DNA from: Mesorhizobium sp. CA8
GTDB taxonomy: Bacteria; Pseudomonadota; Alphaproteobacteria; Rhizobiales; Rhizobiaceae
Assembly: GCF_020164955.1 (NCBI RefSeq)
Contig: NZ_JAIUHG010000021.1
Coordinates: 1-64,000, forward strand
Reading direction: 5' to 3'
DNA length: 64,000 bases
A model generated the notes under the pieces. The model had not been told where the DNA came from, did not search any database, and saw only the letters and a list, made by a program, of their open reading frames with translations. The position numbers were made by a program, and so were the translations under genes. Positions 1 through 7,209 of the stretch are shown here, one piece after another. The number at the start of each line of letters is the position of its first letter. Position 1 is the stretch's first letter.

Positions 1-270
1 ATCGGCGAGATCGGCGGCCCGCAGGAAGCCGAAGCCGCGATCTGGGCGCGCGACAATATGAGGAAGCCGCTGATCGCCTACATCGCCGGCCTCTCCGCCC
101 CGAAAGGCCGCCGCATGGGCCATGCCGGCGCCATCATCTCCGCGTTCGGCGAGTCGGCGCAGGAAAAGGTCGAGATCCTCAAGGAAGCCGGCGTCGTCAT
201 CGTGCCGACCCCTGCGTCCTTCGGCGAAGTGGTGGCCGATACGCTGGCACGGACGAAGAAGGCGGCTTGA
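1..270 (+). CDS. mtkB: Malate-CoA ligase / succinate-CoA ligase alpha subunit, C-terminal part
   Basis: The gene enters from the left edge, open in frame from base 1, and ends at TGA 268-270, so only the last 89 residues are visible. They carry the conserved C-terminal block of the ADP-forming acyl-CoA ligase alpha subunit: IGEIGG near the start, then APKGRRMGHAGAIIS and EKVEILKEAGV. This domain belongs to the subunit that carries the phosphohistidine and binds CoA, and it pairs with a beta subunit that should lie upstream. SucD and malate thiokinase MtkB are close homologues. I lean to MtkB because the next gene is PEP carboxylase, as in mtkA-mtkB-ppc serine-cycle operons of methylotrophs, and because the tail after APKGR resembles what I recall of MtkB. 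The family is secure; substrate assignment is an inference. Confidence 0.8.
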   Translation: MGEIGGPQEAEAAIWARDNMRKPLIAYIAGLSAPKGRRMGHAGAIISAFGESAQEKVEILKEAGVVIVPTPASFGEVVADTLARTKKAA

Positions 271-480
271 CGGCCGACCAGGCGAAAGTCGGGGAAGCAG
301 AAAGTGAAGCCAGTCTCGTGCCGGCGATCTTCGCGATCGCCGGCCCCCGATCGGCTCGCCTTGCGGTCGACGCCGCCCTGGCAAAAAAGCAATTCCAGGA
401 AACTGCGCAGCAATTTTTGTCGGGAATTGCGAACACTTAGCGGCTACAGCGGCGATCGACGAACGTTCGGACCAGCGGCT

Positions 481-3165
481 TTGGAACAGAGCAAACCCAT
501 CAAGTTTCGTGAGGACGAGCGCAGCCTGCTGTTGCGCCTGCTGCTTCAGGTCGCAAGCGCGCGTGAGCCCGAGATCGCCGCGGTCCTGAACGGACGCAGG
601 TCACTCGTCTCGCTGGCTCCCGAGCAGCGCATCCCGGCGCTCCAGGCGAGCGGCGTGTGGTTCCAGTTGCTGACCATTGTCGACGAGTTGCTTGCCATGC
701 GGGCGCGGCGCGAGCTCGAGCAAGGCGCGGGCGCCGACGAAGTGCCTGGGTCGTTCGCCAGCGTGATTGCCGAGATGGCGGCGAGCGGCCACTCGGCGGA
801 CGATGTCCAGGCGATGCTCGACGAACTTTGCGTCGGCCCCACCATGACCGCGCATCCGACGGAAGCCAAACGCGTCACCGTGCTGGAGATCCACCGCCGC
901 ATCTATCGCAAGCTGACCGAGCTCGATCAGCCGCGCTGGGCGCCGCGCGAGCGCGATCTCCTGGTCGCCGATCTGGAGAGCGAGATCGAGCTTTTGTGGA
1001 TGACGGGCGAGTTGCGGCTGGAGCGGCCGACGGTCGAGCGCGAGATCGCCTGGGGACTGCATTTCTTCCGCGAAGTCATCTTCGAGGCAACGCCACAGCT
1101 CTATGGCAAGCTTCAGAGCGCCTGCGAGCGCCACTATCCGGGCGAGCCGATCCGAATTCCTTCCTTCATGCGCTATGCCTCCTGGATCGGTGGCGACCGC
1201 GATGGTAATCCGAACGTGACGGTTGCGGTCACGGTCCATGCCATGGCCGAATACCGCAACACCGCCATAGGCTGGTATCTGGCGCAGCTGCAGCGGCTGG
1301 TGACGGTGCTCAGCGCCAGTTCGAACGTCATCGACCTGCCGGCCGGCTTCAGGCGGGTGCTGCAAACAGCGCTGGATAAGAGTGGAGAGGCGCAAGAGAT
1401 AGCCGCCCGCAACCCTGACGAGCCGCTCCGCCAGTTCGCTTCGGCCCTGCTTGCCCGGCTGGTCGCCACGCGCGACGGCGGCAAGGCGGCGTACCTCTCG
1501 GCGGAGGCGTTTCGGGCCGACCTCAACGCGCTGTCTTCGGTTCTGGAAGCGATCGGCGGGCGCGCGGTGGCCAGGCGTTTCGTCCAGCCGCTGCTTTGGC
1601 ACGTCGGAAGCTTCGGTTTCCGCACCGTCTCGCTCGACATCCGGCAGAACTCCACAGTCGTCAACCGGGTGGTGGCCGAACTGTTCGCGCTGACAGATCC
1701 GGCCGATCCCATCGCCCCCGGCACATCGCAATGGTCGGCGCGCATTCGCGCGGCCCTCAGCCAGGGCGAGCGGCTGGAGATCGACGAAGGATGGCTCTCG
1801 CCGGAAGCAGCCGAGCTGCTTTCGACATTCTCGGTTATCGCCAAGCAGATCTCGGGCTCCGATGCCGATGCGGTCGGCTCTTTCGTGCTCAGCATGACCC
1901 GCTCGGCCGACGATCTGCTCGCGGTCTACCTGCTGGCGCAATATTGCGGACTGTCGACCGCGCCCGGTGGCGGCGGCACGATCAGGCTGCGGATCGTGCC
2001 GTTGTTCGAGACCATCGCCGATCTGCAGGCAGCCCCTGCCATCCTGAACGGGTTGCTCGGCGTCTCGCTGGTGCGGCGGACGGTGCGCGATTTCGGCGCG
2101 CGCCAGGAAATCATGCTTGGCTATTCGGATTCCAACAAGGATGGCGGCTTCCTCGCTTCGAATTGGGAGTTGGCAAAAGCGCAAAAGCGCCTCGCCGCCA
2201 TCGGCCGCAAGCACAACACCAGGATCAGCTTCTTTCACGGCCGCGGCGGCTCCGTCAGCCGCGGCGGCGCGCCGACCGGCCGGGCGATCGCGGCGCAGCC
2301 GCAGGGCACCGTCGCCGGATCCATGCGGGTGACCGAGCAGGGCGAGGTCGTGTCGTCGAAATTCGCCAATCGCGGCACCGGCCTCAACCAGCTCGAGGTT
2401 CTCGCCGCCGCCGTGCTGGCGCATGGTGTCCGATCCACCGGCGATGCTAGGCCTAAGGAGACGCCGGAGTTCGACGAAGCGCTGGAAGCGCTGGCGGGCA
2501 TGTCGCAGGCGTCCTACGCCGGATTGATGGCCGAGCCGGGCTTCCTCGACTATTTCAACCAGGCGAGCCCGGTCGCGGAACTGGCGCTCTTGAAAATGGG
2601 CTCACGCCCGGATCGTCGCTTCGGCGCCAGCGGCATTGCCGACCTGCGCGCCATTCCATGGGTGTTCGCCTGGAGCCAGAACCGTCATCTGTTGACCGGC
2701 TGGTATGGCATCGGCAGCGCGTTGAACGCCTTCGTCACGGTGCGCGGCGAGGCCGGGCGCGAGCTTCTGGCCCGCATGTTCGAGCACTCGCGCTTCTTCC
2801 GCCTGATCGTCGACGAGGCCGAGAAGACGCTCTACCAATCCGACATGGAAATCGCCCGGCTCTATGCCGGCCTGGTGTCCGACGGCGATGCCGCGCGGCG
2901 AATCCACACCCGCATCGCCGCCGAATATGAGCTGACGCGACGCCTGATTGGCGACCTCACGGGGGGCGATCTTTCCGCGCGATTCCCGATGTTCAAGCGG
3001 CGTTTCGACAATCTGCGCCGGCAGATGGACGATATTCACCGGCTGCAGGTCAATCTGCTGCGCGAAGCTCGGGCAGGCACCGGGACAGCGGGTCAGAAGC
3101 GGGCGACCGACGCCCTGCTGGTGTCGATCAACTGCATCTCGGCTGGACTGGGGTGGACGGGGTAG
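481..3165 (+). CDS. ppc: Phosphoenolpyruvate carboxylase
   Basis: Carboxylates PEP with bicarbonate to oxaloacetate, an anaplerotic reaction and a serine-cycle step. Family motifs appear in order, numbered from the 481 start: TAHPTEAKR with catalytic His near residue 125, GGDRDGNPNV near 237, GYSDSNKDGGF near 547, the glycine loop FFHGRGGSVSRGG near 585, RVTEQGEV, and RFGASGIADLRAIPWVFAW near 713. The C-terminus ends in the usual SINCIxAGL-type tail. Start choice is uncertain. The frame is open from a GTG at 304, but codons 304-480 are rich in rare CGA, ACA, CTT and AGG codons and look non-coding, so I start at TTG 481, just before the conserved region (894 aa). It lies about 210 nt after the acyl-CoA ligase gene on the same strand and may be cotranscribed. 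Confidence 0.93.
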   Translation: MEQSKPIKFREDERSLLLRLLLQVASAREPEIAAVLNGRRSLVSLAPEQRIPALQASGVWFQLLTIVDELLAMRARRELEQGAGADEVPGSFASVIAEMAASGHSADDVQAMLDELCVGPTMTAHPTEAKRVTVLEIHRRIYRKLTELDQPRWAPRERDLLVADLESEIELLWMTGELRLERPTVEREIAWGLHFFREVIFEATPQLYGKLQSACERHYPGEPIRIPSFMRYASWIGGDRDGNPNVTVAVTVHAMAEYRNTAIGWYLAQLQRLVTVLSASSNVIDLPAGFRRVLQTALDKSGEAQEIAARNPDEPLRQFASALLARLVATRDGGKAAYLSAEAFRADLNALSSVLEAIGGRAVARRFVQPLLWHVGSFGFRTVSLDIRQNSTVVNRVVAELFALTDPADPIAPGTSQWSARIRAALSQGERLEIDEGWLSPEAAELLSTFSVIAKQISGSDADAVGSFVLSMTRSADDLLAVYLLAQYCGLSTAPGGGGTIRLRIVPLFETIADLQAAPAILNGLLGVSLVRRTVRDFGARQEIMLGYSDSNKDGGFLASNWELAKAQKRLAAIGRKHNTRISFFHGRGGSVSRGGAPTGRAIAAQPQGTVAGSMRVTEQGEVVSSKFANRGTGLNQLEVLAAAVLAHGVRSTGDARPKETPEFDEALEALAGMSQASYAGLMAEPGFLDYFNQASPVAELALLKMGSRPDRRFGASGIADLRAIPWVFAWSQNRHLLTGWYGIGSALNAFVTVRGEAGRELLARMFEHSRFFRLIVDEAEKTLYQSDMEIARLYAGLVSDGDAARRIHTRIAAEYELTRRLIGDLTGGDLSARFPMFKRRFDNLRRQMDDIHRLQVNLLREARAGTGTAGQKRATDALLVSINCISAGLGWTG

Positions 3166-3314
3166 GCACCGTTTGCCGAGTTGCCCGGATCGCCTCGCGT
3201 CAAAGCCTTCGGCGGTGTGGTCTCATCGCCCGCCGCCGCTTGACTTTGATCCAATGAACCGCAGGCAGCAACGAGAACGGTCGCGCCGATGCCAATCTAC
3301 AGGGTCAGGGAGAA

Positions 3315-3399
3315 TGGTGCGGTCGAGAAGACTCGAACTTCCACGGGTTGCCCCACAGCGACCTCAACGCTGCGCGTCTACCAATTCCGCCACGACCGC
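3315..3399 (-). tRNA. tRNA-Leu (anticodon GAG)
   Basis: Read on the minus strand, the 7-bp acceptor stem GCGGTCG pairs with CGACCGC, the D-loop region has GGAATTGGTAGAC, and the anticodon stem-loop is CAGCG-TTGAGGT-CGCTG with GAG at 3363-3365. A class II long variable arm (GTGGGGCAACCCGTG) and a TTCGAGT T-loop follow. CCA is encoded (TGG at 3315-3317 on the plus strand). The 85-nt length fits tRNA-Leu. Confidence 0.97.
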
Positions 3400-3637
3400 A
3401 CGTGGTAGGAGCCGGAACCGTCCGGCCCGGGGCCTGTAGCAAATCGTTTCCGGCGAAACAAGTGTGCTGAGCGGAATATTCGCGAATGCGTATCACCCAC
3501 AACTGCACAGCGGTTTTGGGAGGCCGACGTGCATCGGACACAGCGGCTGGCACAAGCCACCGTGGCCCGGCTCACGTTGGCGGAACTGGACGTTTTGGCC
3601 GATTGCCGCCATATGAGAGCAGCATCGAGAAAGTTCC

Positions 3638-4381
3638 ATGACAGAACGCAGCCAGATCGCCACGTCGTTCCTTCCCCTGCCTGGTTCGGCGCCGGTGGAA
3701 TGGGTGATCGAACCCGGCCTTACGTCCTATCCGGATGCGCTCGCCTTCATGGAGGCACGCGCGGAGGCGATCCGCAGCGGTGCCGCCGGCGAGATGGTCT
3801 GGTTGGTCGAGCATCCGCCGCTCTACACCGCCGGAACCAGCGCGCGAATTGAAGACCTGATCGATCCCGACCGCTTTCCCGTCTTTGCCGCGGGCCGCGG
3901 CGGCGAATACACCTATCACGGTCCCGGCCAGCGCGTGGCCTATGTGATGCTCGACCTGAAGCGCCGGCGCGAGGATGTGCGCGCCTTCGTCGCGGCGCTG
4001 GAGCAATGGATCATCGCCACGCTCGCCGCCTTCAACGTGCGCGGCGAGCGGCGCGAGGATCGTGTCGGCGTCTGGGTGGTACGGCCGGACCGGCCGGCCC
4101 TGCCCGACGGCTCACCCGCCGAAGACAAGATCGCGGCCATCGGTATCCGGCTGCGGCGCTGGGTGAGCTTTCACGGCATCGCCATCAATGTCGAGCCGGA
4201 TCTCGGCCATTTCAGCGGCATCGTGCCCTGCGGCGTCTCGGACCATGGCGTGACCAGCCTCGTCGATCTTGGCATTCCCGTCACCATGGCCGATCTCGAC
4301 CTGGCGCTGAAATCCGCTTTCGAGGATCTGTTCGGGCCTGCCGCTGTTCCGGCTGCGGAGCCTGCTCGCAAGGTCGGCTGA
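3638..4381 (+). CDS. lipB: Octanoyltransferase (lipoyl-ACP:protein N-lipoyltransferase) LipB
   Basis: Transfers octanoyl from acyl-carrier protein to lipoyl domains of 2-oxoacid dehydrogenases and GcvH in the cytoplasm. The 247-residue length is normal. Visible motifs are RGGEYTYHGPGQ near residues 86-97, the catalytic lysine region EDKIAAIGIRLRRWVSFHG near 162-180, and IVPCGVSDHGVTSL with the thioester-forming cysteine near 198. ATG 3638 begins MTERSQIAT and is the only good start before the conserved core. It stands alone between tRNA-Leu (opposite strand) and the LexA-controlled small gene. Confidence 0.95.
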   Translation: MTERSQIATSFLPLPGSAPVEWVIEPGLTSYPDALAFMEARAEAIRSGAAGEMVWLVEHPPLYTAGTSARIEDLIDPDRFPVFAAGRGGEYTYHGPGQRVAYVMLDLKRRREDVRAFVAALEQWIIATLAAFNVRGERREDRVGVWVVRPDRPALPDGSPAEDKIAAIGIRLRRWVSFHGIAINVEPDLGHFSGIVPCGVSDHGVTSLVDLGIPVTMADLDLALKSAFEDLFGPAAVPAAEPARKVG

Positions 4382-4551
4382 GGCAACCCGCTCGCCAGGA
4401 CAATCTGACCAGTGCCGTCCCTTCGCCGTCCAAGGGCTCGGCGGAGAGGATTTCGCCGGACCATCCCGCATTGCCGCCGAATGGCGTCAACCTTTCCTTA
4501 ACCCTGCCCAAACGGATCGCCCGAAATCAATCTGGCGCACCCAGGCGGTCG

Positions 4552-4586
4552 TTGACATTCGAACAAAATTAGAACAAATTACGAAC
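4552..4586 (+). promoter_or_regulatory. Promoter overlapped by tandem LexA (SOS) half-sites
   Basis: A TTGACA -35 element (4552-4557) is followed by GAAC at 4561-4564, GAAC at 4572-4575 and GAAC at 4583-4586, each separated by exactly 7 nt. GAAC-N7-GAAC is the reverse complement of the GTTC-N7-GTTC LexA box known in alphaproteobacteria, so two overlapping boxes are present. They cover the spacer and the expected -10 region (CAAATT at 4575-4580, a weak match), where a bound repressor would block RNA polymerase. The 28-codon gene starts 21 nt downstream. Box recognition is from pattern; binding is inferred. Confidence 0.7.
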
Positions 4587-4607
4587 ATTCCAACAACGGA
4601 GGCAGTT

Positions 4608-4694
4608 ATGTCTGATCTGGTTCAGGATGTCGTCTCGCTGGTTTGCATGAGCACCTTTCTCGTTTCCATGGCGATTTGGATCGGCGCCATGTGA
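4608..4694 (+). CDS. 28-residue putative SOS-induced inner-membrane peptide
   Basis: A 28-codon open frame (ATG 4608 to TGA 4692-4694) preceded by a strong ribosome binding site, GGAGG at 4598-4602, at good spacing. The peptide opens with the acidic MSDLVQD and is then one hydrophobic stretch (about residues 8-28), a single membrane span, with one cysteine and one tryptophan. It lies immediately downstream of the phased LexA half-sites, so DNA-damage induction is the likely control. Small SOS-induced membrane peptides that block cell division are known, for example Caulobacter SidA (29 aa, acting on the divisome FtsW/FtsN) and Gram-positive YneA/ChiZ. Similarity of length, topology and control suggests the same role, but I cannot show sequence homology. 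The alternative is an uncharacterised stress peptide. Confidence 0.6.
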   Translation: MSDLVQDVVSLVCMSTFLVSMAIWIGAM

Positions 4695-4786
4695 TCGGGC
4701 GGCTTCGCCGCTACCGGGACGGGCACGGCCCGCCCGTTGTTCGGGCGGGTAACAAGACCGCTCGTAGGACAGGCAAAGCCCGCCTG

Positions 4787-4826
4787 GGACGGGCAAGAGC
4801 CCGTCCATTATTGTTAAGTCTTTCTT
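4787..4826 (+). terminator. Probable terminator of the 28-codon gene
   Basis: Perfect 8-bp stem GGACGGGC (4787-4794) / GCCCGTCC (4799-4806) with AAGA loop, followed by a T-rich tail (ATTATTGTTAAGTCTTTCTT). A second GC-rich hairpin, CCCGCCCG/CGGGCGGG, sits upstream at 4729-4749. Both lie between the small gene and the next reading frame. Confidence 0.55.
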
Positions 4827-4874
4827 GGCCGGGCTGACGCTAGGCTGCTCCTTCAAGACAGAGAGCCAAGGCAA

Positions 4875-5018
4875 GTGTCGGTCACCCTCGTGGCCGGCAA
4901 TCTCGGACTGATCTTCCTTTTGATGACCGTGCCGCTCGGATTGCGCACGGTCACCGTCAGCCGCGTGATCAAGGCCGATCGCCAACGCCTCTGGCAGGCG
5001 CTGTGGCCGGCGGATTAG
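4875..5018 (+). pseudogene. Short 47-codon frame, possible N-terminal remnant of an SRPBCC-family protein
   Basis: An open frame from GTG 4875 to TAG 5016-5018, with AAGG 5 nt upstream. The 47-residue product has a hydrophobic segment (VAGNLGLIFLLMTVPLG), then RTVTVSRVIKADRQRLWQAL. The last part resembles the first strand and helix of START/SRPBCC domains (V-x-R-x-I-x-A-x-x-x-x-V/L-W). It stops exactly where a full-length protein would continue, and about 50 nt later a large palindromic repeat begins, so I read it as a truncated remnant. It could also be a real small membrane protein. The family assignment is by eye and weak. Confidence 0.35.
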
Positions 5019-5071
5019 GCTCGTTGCGCAGAGCCAGGGCAAGCCGAGATTCGGATCAGGCTGAGCCGAGG

Positions 5072-5209
5072 ACGGTAGGTTCCGAGAACCGGCCTACGCC
5101 GGCCGTAGCCTTCATAAAGCAAAGACGCTTATGAGGGCTTCGGCCGGCGAAGGCCGGAACGAAGCGTACTCAAAGTACGTGAGTACCGGAAGCGCAGGAA
5201 CCTGCCGTC
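5072..5209. repeat. RIME-like palindromic intergenic repeat
   Basis: The outer arms GACGGTAGGTTCC (5072-5084) and GGAACCTGCCGTC (5197-5209) are inverted repeats with one mismatch, enclosing several smaller hairpins (for example GCCGGCCTACGCCGGCC-type and GGCCGGCGAAGGCCGG). The 138-bp element would fold as one branched structure. Size and organisation resemble rhizobial RIME-type elements. It lies between the truncated frame at 4875 and the 3' end of lolD. Confidence 0.6.
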
Positions 5210-5242
5210 CGCAGGCCAGCCTTATCCGAACATCGGTTTGAC

Positions 5243-5926
5243 CTATAGCGGCACGACCCTGCCCTCGGCCAACGTCACCCGCCGGTCCATCCGTCCGGCG
5301 AGCTCGTGGTTGTGGGTGGCGATCAGCGCCGCAAGGCCCGACTGCCTGACCAGCGCCTCCAGCGCATCGAAGACATAGGAAGCGGTGACCGGATCGAGAT
5401 TGCCGGTCGGCTCGTCGGCCAGGAGCACCAGAGGCGCGTTGGCGACGGCGCGGGCAATGGCGACGCGCTGCTGCTCGCCGCCGGAAAGCTCGGCCGGCCG
5501 GTGCTGCGCGCGCTTGCCGATCTGCATATAGTCGAGGAGCTGCGCCGCCCGCTCGGATGCTTCCTTGCGGCCGAGCCCCTTGATCAGCTGCGGCATCATG
5601 ATGTTTTCGAGCGCGGAGAACTCCGGCAGCAAATGATGGAACTGATAGACGAAGCCGACATCGTTGCGGCGGATCGCGGTGCGCTCCTCGTCCGACAGCC
5701 GTCCGCAGGCACGGCCGGCAAGGATCACGTCACCCGCGTCGGGGCGCTCCAGCAGGCCGGCCGTGTGCAAAAGGGTCGACTTGCCGGTGCCCGACGGCGC
5801 CACCAGAGCCACCATCTCGCCGCGCCTGAGCGAAAAGTCGGCGCCGTTCAGAATGGTGAGCTTGCGCGGCCCCTGGACATAGTGCCGCTCGACGCCCTTC
5901 AACTCGATAATGGCCTCGGCCATCAT
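5243..5926 (-). CDS. lolD: Lipoprotein-releasing ABC transporter ATP-binding protein LolD
   Basis: ATPase of the inner-membrane complex that extracts outer-membrane lipoproteins and hands them to LolA. The 227-residue product has Walker A APSGTGKST (near residue 40, with Ala in the first P-loop position, which the motif allows), the signature LSGGEQQRVAIARA (near 145) and Walker B LLADEPTGNLD (near 168). I chose ATG 5926 because it overlaps the lolC stop codon as ATGA; the open frame extends further upstream but lies over lolC. It is the last gene of the long minus-strand run. Confidence 0.93.
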   Translation of the reverse strand: MMAEAIIELKGVERHYVQGPRKLTILNGADFSLRRGEMVALVAPSGTGKSTLLHTAGLLERPDAGDVILAGRACGRLSDEERTAIRRNDVGFVYQFHHLLPEFSALENIMMPQLIKGLGRKEASERAAQLLDYMQIGKRAQHRPAELSGGEQQRVAIARAVANAPLVLLADEPTGNLDPVTASYVFDALEALVRQSGLAALIATHNHELAGRMDRRVTLAEGRVVPL

Positions 5927-7209
5927 TCGTACCTCAAGGCTTCGACGGGATCGAGCCGGGCGGCACGCCAGGCCGGGAACACCGTCGCGAGGAACGACAG
6001 GCCAAGCGCCATGATGACGACATAGGTCGTCTCGCGCGGGTCCATCTTCGCCGGCAACTGGCTGAGGAAATAGAGCTCGGGATTGAACAGGATCCTGCCG
6101 GTCATCCACGAGAAGAACTGCCGGATCGACTCGATGTTGAGGCAGATGACGACGCCGAGCAGCACGCCGGCGATCGTGCCGGTGACGCCGATTGCCGCGC
6201 CCGTCATCAGGAAGATGCGCAGGATCGCGCCGCGCGAGGCGCCCATGGTGCGCAGGATGGCGATGTCGTGGCCCTTGTCCTTCACCAGCATGATGAGGCC
6301 GGAAATGATGTTGAGCGCCGCCACCAGGACGATCAGCGTGAGAATCATGAACATGACGTTGCGCTCGACCTGCAGCGCCGAGAAGAAGGTCTCGTTGCGC
6401 TGGCGCCAGTCGACGAGGTCGACCGGCCGCTGCGCCGCCTGCTCGACCAGCGGTTTCAGTGCATCGACATTGTCGGGATTGTCGACATAGATCTCGATGG
6501 TCTGCGCGCGCCCGTCCATGTTGAAATAGAGCTGCGCTTCAGAGAACGGCATGTAGACGATCGAGCTGTCATATTCCGACATGCCGACCTCGAAGATCGC
6601 CGCCACCTTATAGCCCTTCATGCGCGGCGTGGTGCCGAGCGGCGTCACGTCGCCGTCCGGCGAGATCAGCGTGATGGTGTCGCCGAGCACCAGCCCGAGG
6701 CTTTCGGCCATCCGCTTGCCGATCGCCACACCGTCGCCGGTGTCGAAACCATCGAGCGTGCCCTGCTTGATGTTGCTGGCGACGATCGAAATCTTCCCGA
6801 GATCCTCGCCGCGGATGCCGCGCACCAGGGCGCCCGTGCCGCCGCCGACATTGCCTTGCGCCAGCACCTGGCCGTCGATCAGCGGGATGGCGTATTTGAC
6901 GCCCGCGACTCCGTTGATGCGGCTCGCCACCTGGGCGTAATCCTCCAGGGGCGAATCGAGCGGCTGCACGATGAGATGGCCGTTGACGCCGAGGATGCGG
7001 GTCAGCAATTCGGCGCGGAACCCGTTCATTACGGCCATGACGACGATCAGCGTCGCGACGCCGAGCATGATGCCGAGGAAAGAGATCGAGGCGATGACCG
7101 AGATCACCGTCTCCTTACGGCGCGAGCGCAGGTAACGCCACGCCACCATGCGCTCGAAGCCGGAGAAAGCGCCTGCCGCTGATCTGGCCGCTGCCGCCGG
7201 CTTACTCAT
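5923..7209 (-). CDS. lolC: Lipoprotein-releasing ABC transporter permease LolC/LolE type
   Basis: Permease (428 aa) of the Lol export complex, with the MacB/FtsX-type layout: one N-terminal membrane span (about residues 38-62, VISVIASISFLGIMLGVATL), a large periplasmic domain, and three C-terminal spans (about 285-310, 330-360, 395-415). The N-terminal MVAWRYLRSRRKE and the C-terminal PAWRAARLDPVEALRYE are family hallmarks. Only one permease gene is present, next to lolD, so it may act as a homodimer (LolF-like) unless a second gene lies elsewhere. It overlaps lolD by 4 nt, and its start overlaps the proS stop. Confidence 0.92.
   Translation of the reverse strand: MSKPAAAARSAAGAFSGFERMVAWRYLRSRRKETVISVIASISFLGIMLGVATLIVVMAVMNGFRAELLTRILGVNGHLIVQPLDSPLEDYAQVASRINGVAGVKYAIPLIDGQVLAQGNVGGGTGALVRGIRGEDLGKISIVASNIKQGTLDGFDTGDGVAIGKRMAESLGLVLGDTITLISPDGDVTPLGTTPRMKGYKVAAIFEVGMSEYDSSIVYMPFSEAQLYFNMDGRAQTIEIYVDNPDNVDALKPLVEQAAQRPVDLVDWRQRNETFFSALQVERNVMFMILTLIVLVAALNIISGLIMLVKDKGHDIAILRTMGASRGAILRIFLMTGAAIGVTGTIAGVLLGVVICLNIESIRQFFSWMTGRILFNPELYFLSQLPAKMDPRETTYVVIMALGLSFLATVFPAWRAARLDPVEALRYE

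Noticed and set aside
304..480. N-terminal extension of PEP carboxylase from GTG 304
   Set aside because: Rare codons and Arg/Ser-rich content indicate non-coding leader; the conserved region begins after TTG 481. Kept as an alternative start only.
601..2424. 607-codon open frame antisense to ppc
   Set aside because: It mirrors the codon periodicity of ppc in a GC-rich genome; no domain or ribosome site is visible and the sense frame has all PEP carboxylase motifs.
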